NCBI RefSeq assembly: GCF_036013645.1
Contig: NZ_CP107869.1
Coordinates: 6,572,001-6,636,000, forward strand
Source: Streptomyces sp. NBC_00490
GTDB lineage: Bacteria; Actinomycetota; Actinomycetes; Streptomycetales; Streptomycetaceae
Direction of reading: 5' to 3'
Length of the DNA stretch: 64,000 nt
This document shows, piece by piece, positions 56,005 through 64,000 of the stretch (within the stretch, counting starts at the first letter, position 1; every line of letters starts with the position of its first letter). Position numbers and translations under genes: made by a program. The notes beneath the pieces were generated by a model. That model was not told the DNA's origin and did no database searches. It saw only the letters and a list, made by a program, of their open reading frames with translations.

Positions 56005-56610
56005 GTGTTCGACGCTGCCGTTTTCGGCTCCCTGTTCCTGACCCTCTTCGTCATCATGGATCCCCCCGGGATCACCCCGATCTTCCTGGCGCTGACCTCC
56101 GGCCGGCCCGCCAAGGTACAGAAGCGGATGGCCTTCCAGGCCGTCTGTGTCGCCGGCGGTGTCATCACCGTCTTCGGGCTCCTCGGGCACCAGATCCTCG
56201 ACTACCTGCATGTCTCCGTCCCCGCGCTGATGATCGCGGGCGGACTGCTGCTTCTGCTGATCGCCCTGGACCTGCTGACCGGCAAGACCGACGAGCCGAA
56301 GCAGACCAAGGACGTCAATGTGGCGCTGGTGCCGCTGGGCATGCCGCTGCTCGCCGGGCCGGGCGCGATCGTGTCGGTCATCCTCGCCGTGCAGAAGGCC
56401 GACAGCGTCGCCACGCAGGTGTCGGTGTGGATGGCGATCCTCGCCATCCATGTCGTGCTGTGGGTGGTGATGCGGTACTCGCTGCTGATCATCCGGGTCA
56501 TCAAGGACGGCGGCGTGGTCCTGGTGACACGGCTCGCGGGCATGATGCTCTCCGCGATCGCCGTGCAGCAGATCATCAACGGCATCACGCAGGTCATCCA
56601 GGCCAGCTGA
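56005..56610 (+). CDS. MarC family membrane protein
   Basis: 201 aa with six helices. MarC signature: MDPPGITPIFLAL, GGLLLLLIALDLL, PLGMPLLAGPGAI. Family function is unresolved (once linked to multiple antibiotic resistance). GTG start at 56005. Probably co-transcribed with the PHP gene; terminator follows. Confidence 0.92.
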   Translation: MFDAAVFGSLFLTLFVIMDPPGITPIFLALTSGRPAKVQKRMAFQAVCVAGGVITVFGLLGHQILDYLHVSVPALMIAGGLLLLLIALDLLTGKTDEPKQTKDVNVALVPLGMPLLAGPGAIVSVILAVQKADSVATQVSVWMAILAIHVVLWVVMRYSLLIIRVIKDGGVVLVTRLAGMMLSAIAVQQIINGITQVIQAS

Positions 56611-56628
56611 TCCCATGGCCGGACAGCG

Positions 56629-56668
56629 CAGAGCCCCCGCACGACATCGTTGCCGTACGGGGGCTCTG
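56629..56668. terminator. terminator after marC
   Basis: 11-bp perfect stem (56629-56639 with 56658-56668), extended after one mismatch by ACG/CGT. Between convergent genes. Confidence 0.8.
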
Positions 56669-56693
56669 AAGCCTGGGTGTTACCGCGTATGTG

Positions 56694-56846
56694 TTACGAG
56701 GCCGAGGCCTCGGCCGGGCGGATCCAGAGTCGCTGGCCTATAGAGGCGGCCTGCTGAACGATCCGATTGACGGAGGCGGCGTCCACAACGGTGCTGTCCA
56801 CGGGCGTGCCGTCGACGTCGTCGAGTCGCATGATTTCGAAGCGCAT
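56694..56846 (-). CDS. small conserved protein, 50 aa
   Basis: Sequence begins MRFEIMRLDDVDGTPVDSTV and ends IRPAEASAS. Acidic N-terminal half followed by VVDAASVNRIVQQAASIGQRLW. I recall near-identical small proteins in other Streptomyces. ATG at 56846 has GGGAG eight bases upstream; an upstream ATG lacks spacing for a ribosome-binding site. No function known. Confidence 0.75.
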   Translation of the reverse strand: MRFEIMRLDDVDGTPVDSTVVDAASVNRIVQQAASIGQRLWIRPAEASAS

Positions 56847-57052
56847 GGGCTTCTCCCTTCGTCTGGTCATCCTCCTGCGGAGAATTACTGCGTACACAGG
56901 TAGTCAACGGGGTGCGTGTTACAAACATTCCCTACGCTAAAGAAATTTTTCGAACAGCTAACTACTGACCGGTAAGCGACTCTCCGTCGTCCCATCGGGG
57001 ACCGACCGGGACCGGTTGTGTTCGCAGCGTGACCGCCGGGACAATGGAAGCG

Positions 57053-57943
57053 ATGAACGACGACCTCGCGGCACTCGCCGCCCGCATCGACCACACCAAC
57101 GAGCTGCTGACACGCATGCTCGCCGAGGTGGCGAAGACACCCTCGACCCATGCGATCTTCGTCGACGCGGGGTATCTGTACGCGGCCGCGGGCCGCCTGG
57201 TCGCCGGGACCGAGGACCGCCGGGCCTTCGACCTGGACGCCGAGGGGCTGATCGAGGCGCTCATCGACCGGGCCCGCACGATCTTCGCGGACAGCAGGCT
57301 GCTGCGGGTCTACTGGTACGACGGCGCCCGGCGCCGCATCCACACCGCCGAGCAGCAGACGGTCGCCGAGCTCCCGGACGTCAAGGTACGGCTGGGCAAT
57401 CTCAACGCCAACAACCAGCAGAAGGGTGTCGACTCACTGATCAGGTCCGATCTGGAGTCCCTCGCCCGGCACCGGGCGATCAGCGACGCGGCCCTGCTCG
57501 GCGGCGACGAGGACCTGGTCTCGGCGGTCGAGGCGGCCCAGGGGTACGGCGCCCGCGTCCACCTGTGGGGCATCGAGGCGCCCGAGGGCCGCAACCAGGC
57601 CGAGCCGCTGCTCTGGGAGGTCGACAGCCAGCGCGTCCTCGACCTCGACTTCTTCAAGCCGTACGTGTCACGGCGTACGTCCGCCTTCGACACCTCGGTG
57701 AACCGGCCCGGCCGTGAGGACGTCCGCTTCGTGGGCGCCCAGATCGCGGCGAAGTGGCTGGCGGCGCGGGGGCGGGAGTCGCTGGGGGAACTGCTGCCGG
57801 GGCACCCTTATCTGCCGGGGTCGGTGGACCAGGATCTGCTGGTGGAGGCGGAAGGGCTGCTGCAGTACTCCCTGCGGGGGCAGGTGGACCTGCGGCGGGC
57901 GCTGCGGGACGGGTTCTGGGAGCACCTGCAGAAGCAGTACTAA
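57053..57943 (+). CDS. NYN domain (PIN-like) RNase-like protein
   Basis: 296-aa protein. The N-terminal coiled part (LAALAARIDHTNELLTRML) is followed by the NYN domain with conserved acidic residues in IFVDAGYLYAAAG, LIRSDLESLA and LLGGDEDLV, the pattern of PIN-like endonucleases. The C-terminal 90 residues are helical. ATG at 57053 is chosen; ATG 57044 and GTG 57029 are alternatives. Overlaps the convergent hydrolase gene by 4 bases. Confidence 0.85.
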   Translation: MNDDLAALAARIDHTNELLTRMLAEVAKTPSTHAIFVDAGYLYAAAGRLVAGTEDRRAFDLDAEGLIEALIDRARTIFADSRLLRVYWYDGARRRIHTAEQQTVAELPDVKVRLGNLNANNQQKGVDSLIRSDLESLARHRAISDAALLGGDEDLVSAVEAAQGYGARVHLWGIEAPEGRNQAEPLLWEVDSQRVLDLDFFKPYVSRRTSAFDTSVNRPGREDVRFVGAQIAAKWLAARGRESLGELLPGHPYLPGSVDQDLLVEAEGLLQYSLRGQVDLRRALRDGFWEHLQKQY

Positions 57944-58848
57944 CGGTTCTCGGCGGCCCGGCCCTGCTGGGGTGCGCGGGCGCTGTCCCAGAAGTCGGCG
58001 AGGGCGCGGGCCGTCTCCAGGGGGCGGTCCGTGTTGGGGGAGTGCTCGGCGCCGGGGATCACGGTCCTGCGGGCCCGCAGGCGGACGGCCATGTCGTCGA
58101 GCAGCGGCACCGGCCAGGTGTCGTCGTGCGAGCCGGACAGCACATGGAACGGCAGCGGTAGGGCGGCCAGTTCGGCCACCCGGTCCGGCTCGGCGGACAA
58201 CTGGCGGCCGGTGGCGATGAGTTGGGCGGGCTTGGTGGCCATCCAGCGCCGGCGCAGATCCTCCCGGTCGTCGAGCCCGGAGTCCAGGGCGCCGCCGGTG
58301 TCGGTCTCCTCCGGCGGTTCCATGGCCTGGATCGCGTCCCACACGTCCGCCATGCCCATCACCGTCAGCGCGTCCCGGAGCAGCTTCACGCGCTGCTGCT
58401 GGGAGCCGGAGATCTGGGCGGGGCCCGAGGACATGAGGGTGAGGGAGTGGAAGGGGCCGGGGTCCAGGAGGACGGCGGCCCGCGCGATCTGGCCGCCGAG
58501 AGAGTGCCCGACGAGATGCACGGGCCCGCCGAGGGCCGCGGCCTGCGCGAGCACGTCCTTCGCCAACTCGTCCTGCGCGTACGCCGATTCGTCGTCCGCC
58601 GGACCGTCGGACTCGAACTGTCCCCGTCCGTCCACCGCGACCGTGCGGTACCCGCGTGCCGCGAGCGGCCCATGCAGCGGGTTGAAGTCCTCCTTGCTGC
58701 CGGTGAACCCGGGCAGCAGCAGAGCGGTTCCCCTGGGGGCGACGCCGTCCGCCACGGCCGCGTCGACGACGGCGAACTCACCGCGAGCGGTGCGCAGGGA
58801 GTGGGCGCGGGCGCCGGGGGGCGGGGCGAAGGTGGGGGGCCTGCTCAT
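57940..58848 (-). CDS. alpha/beta hydrolase
   Basis: 302-aa hydrolase. Nucleophile Ser in GHSLGG, oxyanion loop LLPGFTGSKEDF, Asp in GSHDDTWPV, His in PGAEHSPN. No signal peptide. Acts on an unknown ester or amide. ATG at 58848 keeps the usual N-terminal length. Confidence 0.9.
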   Translation of the reverse strand: MSRPPTFAPPPGARAHSLRTARGEFAVVDAAVADGVAPRGTALLLPGFTGSKEDFNPLHGPLAARGYRTVAVDGRGQFESDGPADDESAYAQDELAKDVLAQAAALGGPVHLVGHSLGGQIARAAVLLDPGPFHSLTLMSSGPAQISGSQQQRVKLLRDALTVMGMADVWDAIQAMEPPEETDTGGALDSGLDDREDLRRRWMATKPAQLIATGRQLSAEPDRVAELAALPLPFHVLSGSHDDTWPVPLLDDMAVRLRARRTVIPGAEHSPNTDRPLETARALADFWDSARAPQQGRAAENR

Positions 58849-59033
58849 GCGACGAGGCTATCCGGCGGGGCGGGTGGAGGGCGGCAGTGGCTGTGTGAGG
58901 TGGGCCATGCGGGGCCCTGGCGGGGCGTGTGGCGGGCCGAGCGGCACGCCGTGGTTCATGTTGAGGCGGGTTCGTGGGCGGGGGCCATGTGGGTAGGTGA
59001 GCCGGGCTCGCTGCTCCGGAGGGGCCGGAAACG

Positions 59034-59072
59034 CCGACGGCCCGGCCCACGTGACGTGGGCCGGGCCGTCGG
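59034..59072 (-). terminator. terminator of the DEAD-box helicase gene
   Basis: Perfect 18-bp stem (59034-59051 with 59055-59072), loop TGA, 9 bases beyond the helicase stop on the minus strand. Confidence 0.88.
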
Positions 59073-59080
59073 GTGAGCGG

Positions 59081-61822
59081 TCAGCTTTCCGCGGTCTCCG
59101 CGACCTTGCGGGTGCGGCGGCGCGGCTTGGTCTCCGGCTCCTCGGCGGCCTGCGCCGGGATGTCGGCGGCCGCGGCCGTCTTCCGCGTGCGAGCCGGCTT
59201 GGCCTCGGTGGCGGCGGCGGTCGACTTGCGGGCGCGTGTCGGCTTGGCCTCGGTCGTCTCCGTGGCGGCGGCCGTCTTGCGGGTGCGGCGCGGCTTTGTC
59301 TCCGCGCCCTCCGCCGTGTCCACGGCCGTCTCGGCGGCGGCTGCCACCTTGCGGGTGCGAGGCGGCTTGGCCTCGGTGACCTCCGGAGCCGCGGCGGCTT
59401 CGACGGTCTCGGCGACCTTGCGGGTGCGGCGGGTCCGGGGCTTGGCCTCCGTGGCCTCGGCGGTGTCGACCACGGCCTCGGCGGCCTCGGCGGCCTCGGC
59501 GACCTTGCGCGTACGGCGACGCGGCGCGGCGGCGGGGGCCTCGGCCGTGTCGACCGCGGTCTCGGCTGCGGCGGCGGCCTTGCGGGTGCGGCGCGGCTTG
59601 GCCTCCGTGCCCTCGGCCGTGTCCACCGCGGTCTCCGCGGCGGCAGCCGTCTTGCGCGTACGGCGCGGCTTGGTCTCCGGCTCCTCCGCGGCCTGCGCCG
59701 GGATCTCGGCGACCGGCGCGGCGGTCTCGGCGACCTTGCGGGTACGGCGGGTCCGGGGCTTGGCCTCGGCGGCCTCGGCCGTGTCGACCACGGTCTCGGC
59801 GGTGGCGGCCGTCTTCCGCGTGCGGCGCGGCTTGGTCTGCACGGCCTCGGCGGTGTCGACGGCGGCCTCGGGAGCGGTGGCGGCCTTGCGGGTGCGGCGC
59901 GGCTTGGTCTCCGTGCCCTCGGCCGTGTCCACCGCGGTCTCGGCGGCGGCAGCCGTCTTGCGCGTACGGCGGCGCGGCGCGGCGACGGGGGCCTCGGCCT
60001 CCGCGACCTCGACGACGGCCGGCGCCTCGACGGCGACCGTCTCCGCGGCCTTGCGGGTCCGGCGGCGGGGCTTCGTCTCGGTGGCCTCGGCGACGGGCGC
60101 CTCGGGCTCCTTGACCTCGGCCACGGTCTCCGGGACCTCGACGGTGACCGGCGCCTCGACGGCGGCGGTCTCCGACCTGCGGCTACGGCGGCGGCGCGGC
60201 TTGGTCTCCGCGGCCTCGGCCGTGTCGACCGCGACCTCCGCGGCCTCGGACGTCGTGGCCGTGGTCGGCACCGACTCCAGCGAGGCGGCTCCGTTGCGGG
60301 TGCGGCGACGGCGACGCGGGGTGCGGGACGCGGACGCGTCCTCGGTCACCGCGGTCTCCTCCGGCGCGGTCGTGCCCACCGGAGCGGCGGCCCCGTCCAG
60401 CGGTGTGCCGTTGCGGGTACGACGGCGACGCCGAGGCGTACGGGCCGGGCGCTCGCGCTCGGCGGAACGGGTCTCGTCCCGGCCACCGCGGCCACCTCGG
60501 TCGCCCCGGTCGGTGCGACCGCGGCCACCACGGCCACCGGTCTCACCCAGGTCCTCGACCTCCTCCGCGGCGAGGCCCGCGCGGGTGCGGTCGCCACGCG
60601 GCAGGACACCCTTGGTGCCCGCGGGGATGTTCATCTCCTCGTAGAAGTGCGGGGAGGTGGAGTACGTCTCCGGCGGGTCGTTGAAGTTGAGCTCCAGCGC
60701 CTTGTTGATGAGCTGCCAGCGCGGGATGTCGTCCCAGTCGACGAGGGTGATCGCGATGCCCTTGGCGCCCGCGCGGCCGGTACGGCCGATGCGGTGCAGG
60801 TACGTCTTCTCGTCCTCGGGGGTCTGGTAGTTGATGACGTGGGTCACGCCCTCGACGTCGATACCGCGGGCGGCGACGTCGGTGCAGACGAGGACGTCCA
60901 CCTTGCCGTTGCGGAAGGCCCGCAGCGCCTGCTCACGCGCGCCCTGGCCGAGGTCGCCGTGGACGGCGCCGGAGGCGAAGCCGCGCTGCTGGAGCTGGTC
61001 GGCGAGATCGGCGGCCGTGCGCTTGGTACGGCAGAAGACCATGGCCAGTCCGCGGCCGTCGGACTGCAGTATCCGCGCGACCATCTCGGGCTTGTCCATG
61101 TTGTGCGCGCGGTAGACGAACTGCGCGGTGTTGCGCACCGTCTGGCCCTCGTCGTCCGGCGCGGTGGCGCGGATGTGCGTGGGCTGCGACATGTAGCGGC
61201 GTGCGAGACCGATGACCGCGCCCGGCATGGTCGCCGAGAACAGCATCGTCTGGCGGCGGGCCGGCAGCAGGTTGATGATCTTCTCGACGTCGGGCAGGAA
61301 GCCCAGGTCGAGCATCTCGTCGGCCTCGTCGAGGACGAGGGCCTTGATGTGCTTGAGGCTGAGCTTCTTCTGGCCCGCGAGGTCCAGCAGTCGGCCCGGG
61401 GTGCCGACGATCACGTCGACGCCCTTCTTGAGGGCCTCGACCTGCGGCTCGTACGCCCGGCCGCCGTAGATGGCGAGAACGCGTACGTTACGGACCTTGC
61501 CCGCGGTCAGCAGGTCGTTGGTGACCTGCTGGCACAGCTCGCGCGTGGGGACGACGACGAGGGCCTGCGGGGCGTCGGTGAGGTCCTCGGGCTTCGCGCG
61601 GCCGGCCTCGACATCCGCGGGGACGGTGACGCGCTCGAGGAGCGGGAGGCCGAAGCCCAGCGTCTTGCCGGTGCCGGTCTTGGCCTGGCCGATGACGTCC
61701 GAGCCCGAAAGGGCGACGGGGAGCGTCATCTCCTGGATGGGGAAGGGGGTGATGATGCCGACGGCCTCGAGGGCTTCGGCGGTCTCGGCAAGGATTCCGA
61801 GATCTCTGAACGTCGTAGTCAG
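59081..61822 (-). CDS. DEAD-box RNA helicase with long basic repeat tail
   Basis: 913-aa helicase. The start is read as CTG at 61822, because no ATG/GTG/TTG lies between the upstream stop and 61729, and only the CTG start includes the Q motif (TTTFRDLGIL through TPFPIQ). Motif I is AKTGTGKT, motif II LDEADEMLD, motif III SATMPG, motif VI HRIGRTGRAG. Residues about 480-913 are Lys/Arg/Ala/Thr-rich repeats (KPRRTRK units). RNA helicase in cold or stress remodelling, with the tail probably binding RNA or DNA. A second helicase gene is not nearby. Confidence 0.87.
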   Translation of the reverse strand: MTTTFRDLGILAETAEALEAVGIITPFPIQEMTLPVALSGSDVIGQAKTGTGKTLGFGLPLLERVTVPADVEAGRAKPEDLTDAPQALVVVPTRELCQQVTNDLLTAGKVRNVRVLAIYGGRAYEPQVEALKKGVDVIVGTPGRLLDLAGQKKLSLKHIKALVLDEADEMLDLGFLPDVEKIINLLPARRQTMLFSATMPGAVIGLARRYMSQPTHIRATAPDDEGQTVRNTAQFVYRAHNMDKPEMVARILQSDGRGLAMVFCRTKRTAADLADQLQQRGFASGAVHGDLGQGAREQALRAFRNGKVDVLVCTDVAARGIDVEGVTHVINYQTPEDEKTYLHRIGRTGRAGAKGIAITLVDWDDIPRWQLINKALELNFNDPPETYSTSPHFYEEMNIPAGTKGVLPRGDRTRAGLAAEEVEDLGETGGRGGRGRTDRGDRGGRGGRDETRSAERERPARTPRRRRRTRNGTPLDGAAAPVGTTAPEETAVTEDASASRTPRRRRRTRNGAASLESVPTTATTSEAAEVAVDTAEAAETKPRRRRSRRSETAAVEAPVTVEVPETVAEVKEPEAPVAEATETKPRRRTRKAAETVAVEAPAVVEVAEAEAPVAAPRRRTRKTAAAAETAVDTAEGTETKPRRTRKAATAPEAAVDTAEAVQTKPRRTRKTAATAETVVDTAEAAEAKPRTRRTRKVAETAAPVAEIPAQAAEEPETKPRRTRKTAAAAETAVDTAEGTEAKPRRTRKAAAAAETAVDTAEAPAAAPRRRTRKVAEAAEAAEAVVDTAEATEAKPRTRRTRKVAETVEAAAAPEVTEAKPPRTRKVAAAAETAVDTAEGAETKPRRTRKTAAATETTEAKPTRARKSTAAATEAKPARTRKTAAAADIPAQAAEEPETKPRRRTRKVAETAES
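59090..60190 (-). repeat. degenerate tandem repeats encoding the helicase tail
   Basis: Region of about 17 imperfect units whose protein product repeats KPRRTRKTAAAAETAVDTAE or variants (RRTRKVAETA, PRRRTRK), unit length about 24 residues. Several units are nearly identical at the DNA level. Confidence 0.75.
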
Positions 61823-62223
61823 GGTTTTGCCTCTTCTGTGTGCGCGGTGCGAGGCGAGCTCGGGGGTCGTCTAGGACCGTGCTGGGGACGTCGACTGCCT
61901 TACGGGGCTAGCCGTAATGGCACGGGACCTCTGCCGACGCTCAAGCGCTCGAACCGCTGAGGGTCCCTCCGGATGCCGTACGCACAGTGCCGTACGGCCA
62001 AGGAGAGCTGTCAGGTCGGAGCCGACCGGGGCCACCGACCGGGCATCCTCATACGTGCGGCCCGTCGAAATACGCGGTCCTCATAGACGTGCGTACTCAG
62101 CAGGCGCATTACCACCATACCCCGGAAACGCGCACATGCGATGGCCGATTTGGTCACGTAGTCGTCGTCACACTGCTTCACCAGGGACTTCCACCGCGCG
62201 GGGAGCGGGCTATTGTGCGCTTC
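61823..62223. promoter_or_regulatory. 401-bp divergent region between helicase and ferritin-like genes
   Basis: Holds promoters for both genes; a palindrome GCCGTACG/CGTACGGC (61975-61982 with 61991-61998) is the clearest element. The helicase side may be a long 5' leader, common for cold-responsive helicase mRNAs. No ORF or -35/-10 pair is supported. Confidence 0.4.
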
Positions 62224-62961
62224 ATGACGACGCCTGACAACACCTCCGACGCTTCTCCCGAACCCACCGGAGTCGCCGCCCAGGACTGGGCGAAGGCCTC
62301 CGCCGAACCGCAGTACCGGGCCGCTGTCGTGGACCTGCTCGGCGCGCTCGCGTACGGGGAGCTGGCGGCGTTCGAGCGGCTCGCGGAGGACGCCAAGCTG
62401 GCGCCGACGCTCGCGGACAAGGCGGAGCTGGCCAAGATGGCGTCGGCGGAGTTCCACCACTACGAGAAGCTGCGCGACCGGCTGACCGAGATCGGTGCGG
62501 AGCCCACGGCGGCCATGGAGCCGTTCGTCGCCGCGCTGGACGGCTTCCACCGGCAGACGGCGCCCTCGGACTGGCTGGAGGGGCTCGTCAAGGCCTACGT
62601 GGGCGACTCGATCGCCAGTGACTTCTACCGGGAGGTCGCGGCACGGCTGGACTCGGACAGCCGTGAGCTGGTGCTGGCGGTACTGGACGACACCGGGCAC
62701 GCCGGGTTCGCCGTGGAGAAGGTGCGGGCGGCCATCGACGCCGATCCTCGCGTGGGCGGACGTCTCGCTCTGTGGGCGCGGCGTCTCATGGGAGAGGCCC
62801 TGTCGCAGTCGCAGCGGGTCGTCGCGGACCGGGACGCGCTGTCGACGATGCTCGTGGGCGGGGTTGCCGACGGGTTCGATCTGGCCGAGGTCGGGCGGAT
62901 GTTCTCGCGGATCACCGAGGCGCACACGAAGCGGATGGCCGCGCTGGGCTTGGCGGCCTAG
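62224..62961 (+). CDS. ferritin-like domain protein
   Basis: 245-aa four-helix-bundle protein of the tRNA-hydroxylase (MiaE)-like ferritin group. Metal ligands: Glu in GELAAFERLAEDA, EFHHYEK, and later DDTGHAGFAVEKV. Possible diiron hydroxylase or iron-binding protein; substrate unknown. ATG at 62224. Monocistronic, opposite the helicase gene. Confidence 0.85.
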   Translation: MTTPDNTSDASPEPTGVAAQDWAKASAEPQYRAAVVDLLGALAYGELAAFERLAEDAKLAPTLADKAELAKMASAEFHHYEKLRDRLTEIGAEPTAAMEPFVAALDGFHRQTAPSDWLEGLVKAYVGDSIASDFYREVAARLDSDSRELVLAVLDDTGHAGFAVEKVRAAIDADPRVGGRLALWARRLMGEALSQSQRVVADRDALSTMLVGGVADGFDLAEVGRMFSRITEAHTKRMAALGLAA

Positions 62962-63008
62962 CACTTCGCGGGGGGCGGCTCGGGTTGTTGCGCGACTGCC
63001 GGTTGTGA

Positions 63009-63037
63009 GGGCTGGTCGCGCATATCCCCGCGCCGCT
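63009..63037 (+). repeat. dispersed intergenic repeat, family 1, degraded copy 4
   Basis: The core GGCTGGTCGCGCATATCCCC differs from copy 1 by CATAT in place of CAGTT. Placed after the ferritin-like stop. Confidence 0.45.
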
Positions 63038-63044
63038 GCCGGCC

Positions 63045-63317
63045 CTACGCCGGTGCCGACCTACGGCGGAGTCTTCCCGCGGGGCGCAGCAGGAGCGAGA
63101 GGGACGCGGCCGAGACGACCGCCGCGCCGATCAGATTCACCAGGATGCTGCCCGCGCCCAACGCGCTGTGCGTCACGAACGCGCCGAACAGGGCTCCGGC
63201 GATGCCCGTCGCCATGACCAGGGAGCGGGCCGGCAGGCGGTGGGCCAGCCGGTGCGCCGCCGCCGCGGCCAGGACGAGACCGAGCAACACGGAACCGAGT
63301 GCTTCCAGCAACATCAT
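63045..63317 (-). CDS. small membrane protein, 90 aa
   Basis: Three helices, Ala/Leu-rich, with a basic end RPAGRLRRRSAPA. ATG at 63317 with GGAGGGACC upstream (a second ATG follows directly). No family recognised; the Ala/Leu content suggests an integral membrane protein. Confidence 0.72.
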   Translation of the reverse strand: MMLLEALGSVLLGLVLAAAAAHRLAHRLPARSLVMATGIAGALFGAFVTHSALGAGSILVNLIGAAVVSAASLSLLLRPAGRLRRRSAPA

Positions 63318-63458
63318 TCGGGGTCCCTCCCACACGGTCACGCTGCGCATTGCGGTCGTAGCCCGTCATACCCGTGACCTGCGGAATGCAACCCTCCTCT
63401 GTGGGTGACTTGTGCTCCATATGTGGGGAAAAAATCCTGCGGAGCCCTGTCCGTACGA

Positions 63459-63501
63459 ACGAGAAGGGCCCGGCGACTTCAAGTCGCCGGGCCCTTCTCG
63501 T
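63459..63501. terminator. terminator between the DUF3107 and small membrane protein genes
   Basis: Perfect 21-bp inverted repeat (63459-63479 with 63481-63501) around one base; forms a 3- or 5-nt loop. It lies just past the DUF3107 stop on the minus strand. Confidence 0.85.
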
Positions 63502-63511
63502 ATGCGTCCGT

Positions 63512-63739
63512 CTACAGCGCGCCGAAGCCCACCTTGCGCGGGGCCGGCTCGCCGAGCTCCACGTAGGCCAGGCGTTCCGCCGGGACCAGGATCTTGCGGC
63601 CGTGCTCGTCCGTGAGGCTCAGCAGCTGCGACTTTCCGGCCAGTGCCTCGGCCACCACGCGCTCGACCTCCTCGGCACTCTGACCGCTCTCCAGAACGAT
63701 CTCGCGGGGCGCGTGCTGCACGCCGATCTTGACCTCCAC
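63512..63739 (-). CDS. DUF3107 family protein, 75 aa
   Basis: 75 aa beginning MEVKIGVQHAPREIVLESGQ, with ALAGKSQLLSLTDEHGRKILV in the middle. GTG start at 63739 is supported by GGAGGGA eight bases upstream. Family of small actinobacterial proteins of unknown function, often beside a TetR gene as here. Confidence 0.88.
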   Translation of the reverse strand: MEVKIGVQHAPREIVLESGQSAEEVERVVAEALAGKSQLLSLTDEHGRKILVPAERLAYVELGEPAPRKVGFGAL

Positions 63740-63875
63740 GGCTATGTCCCTCCGACGGTCAGTGAAGTGCGCGACCTTGCGCGCCGTACCCAGCACACAT
63801 TAGCCCGGTGAGGGGACGTTCACGCTCCGCGCAAGAACGCCAGGAGCGAACAGCGGGCGGGAACAAAGTGTCGGG

Positions 63876-64000
63876 TCAGTGGTGATCGATGCCGTGCAGC
63901 GGGAAACCGGCGATCCCCCGCCACGCCAGGGACGTCAGCAGCTGCACCGCCTGATCGCGCGGCACACTGCGGTCGCTGTGCAGCCAGGAGCGGGCCACGA
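63876..64000 (-). CDS. TetR-like regulator, C-terminal end (start outside window)
   Basis: Last 41 codons in frame from the window edge to TGA at 63876-63878; visible protein ends VQLLTSLAWRGIAGFPLHG then IDHH. The placement next to DUF3107 and the helical C-terminus fit a TetR/AcrR regulator known to lie here in other Streptomyces. The DNA-binding part is outside the window. Confidence 0.6.
   Translation of the reverse strand, partial: VARSWLHSDRSVPRDQAVQLLTSLAWRGIAGFPLHGIDHH

Noticed and set aside
58997..61960. 987-aa plus-strand ORF opposite the helicase
   Set aside because: Its repeats only reflect the repeat tail on the other strand.

Overview
The window is high-GC actinobacterial chromosome, almost certainly Streptomyces. 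The signs are strong third-position GC bias, many GTG starts, Tat/lipoprotein signals with C-terminal GG-rich linkers, mycothiol biosynthesis (mshB), small actinobacterial families (DUF3117, DUF3107, DUF6113, DUF6758) and gene order matching my recollection of the bldK to SCO5170 region of S. coelicolor. No rRNA, tRNA, CRISPR, prophage or insertion sequence was seen. About 60 protein genes are supported, with both window edges cutting a gene (a solute-binding protein on the left, a TetR-type regulator on the right).

Left third (1-18068): three oligopeptide/dipeptide ABC importer clusters. Cluster 1 (+, 1-4503, cut on the left: binding protein, permease, two ATPases) and cluster 2 (-, 11548-5493: permease, binding protein, permease, two ATPases) share the gene order of the S. 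coelicolor bldK operon. They face each other as an inverted duplication around a lone methyltransferase gene. Cluster 3 (+, 11997-18048) is a more distant importer. Between its permease and ATPase genes the stop/start junction itself is copied four times in tandem.

Middle (18177-30960): an S9 prolyl-oligopeptidase, a 64-aa membrane protein, mshB with a DUF6113 gene, an 881-aa protein with a collagen-like Gly/Pro domain and a VanW/YoaR-type peptidoglycan-binding domain, a six-cysteine secreted protein, an ABC-2 exporter translationally coupled to a DesK/DesR-like two-component pair, then a SirB1-like protein and a GNAT acetyltransferase.

From 31101 to 47262 the order follows the Mycobacterium Rv1201-Rv1230 neighbourhood: fdxA, dapC, dapE, a LOG-family protein, folP2-like, a DivIVA-like membrane protein, tagA, a DUF3117 gene, an O-methyltransferase, a SigE-type ECF sigma factor, its zinc anti-sigma factor, an HtrA protease, tatB and mrp. 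It combines lysine/peptidoglycan precursor synthesis with an envelope-stress module. A good ECF-type promoter lies upstream of the sigma gene.

The right part (47306-64000) holds magnesium-related genes (DUF1003, a PRC-barrel/MgtE-N/CBS protein, corA with a possible leader ORF), a lipoprotein, a SUFU-domain protein, an MFS exporter with a repressor-like operator in its promoter, PHP phosphoesterase, MarC, NYN nuclease-like and alpha/beta hydrolase genes, and a DEAD-box helicase with a ~430-aa Lys/Arg/Ala repeat tail. A ferritin-like protein, a small membrane protein and a DUF3107 protein follow. Two genes (the O-methyltransferase and the helicase) have no ATG/GTG/TTG in a position that gives the full domain; they probably start at ATT and CTG. 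Two families of dispersed intergenic repeats recur at gene 3' ends.
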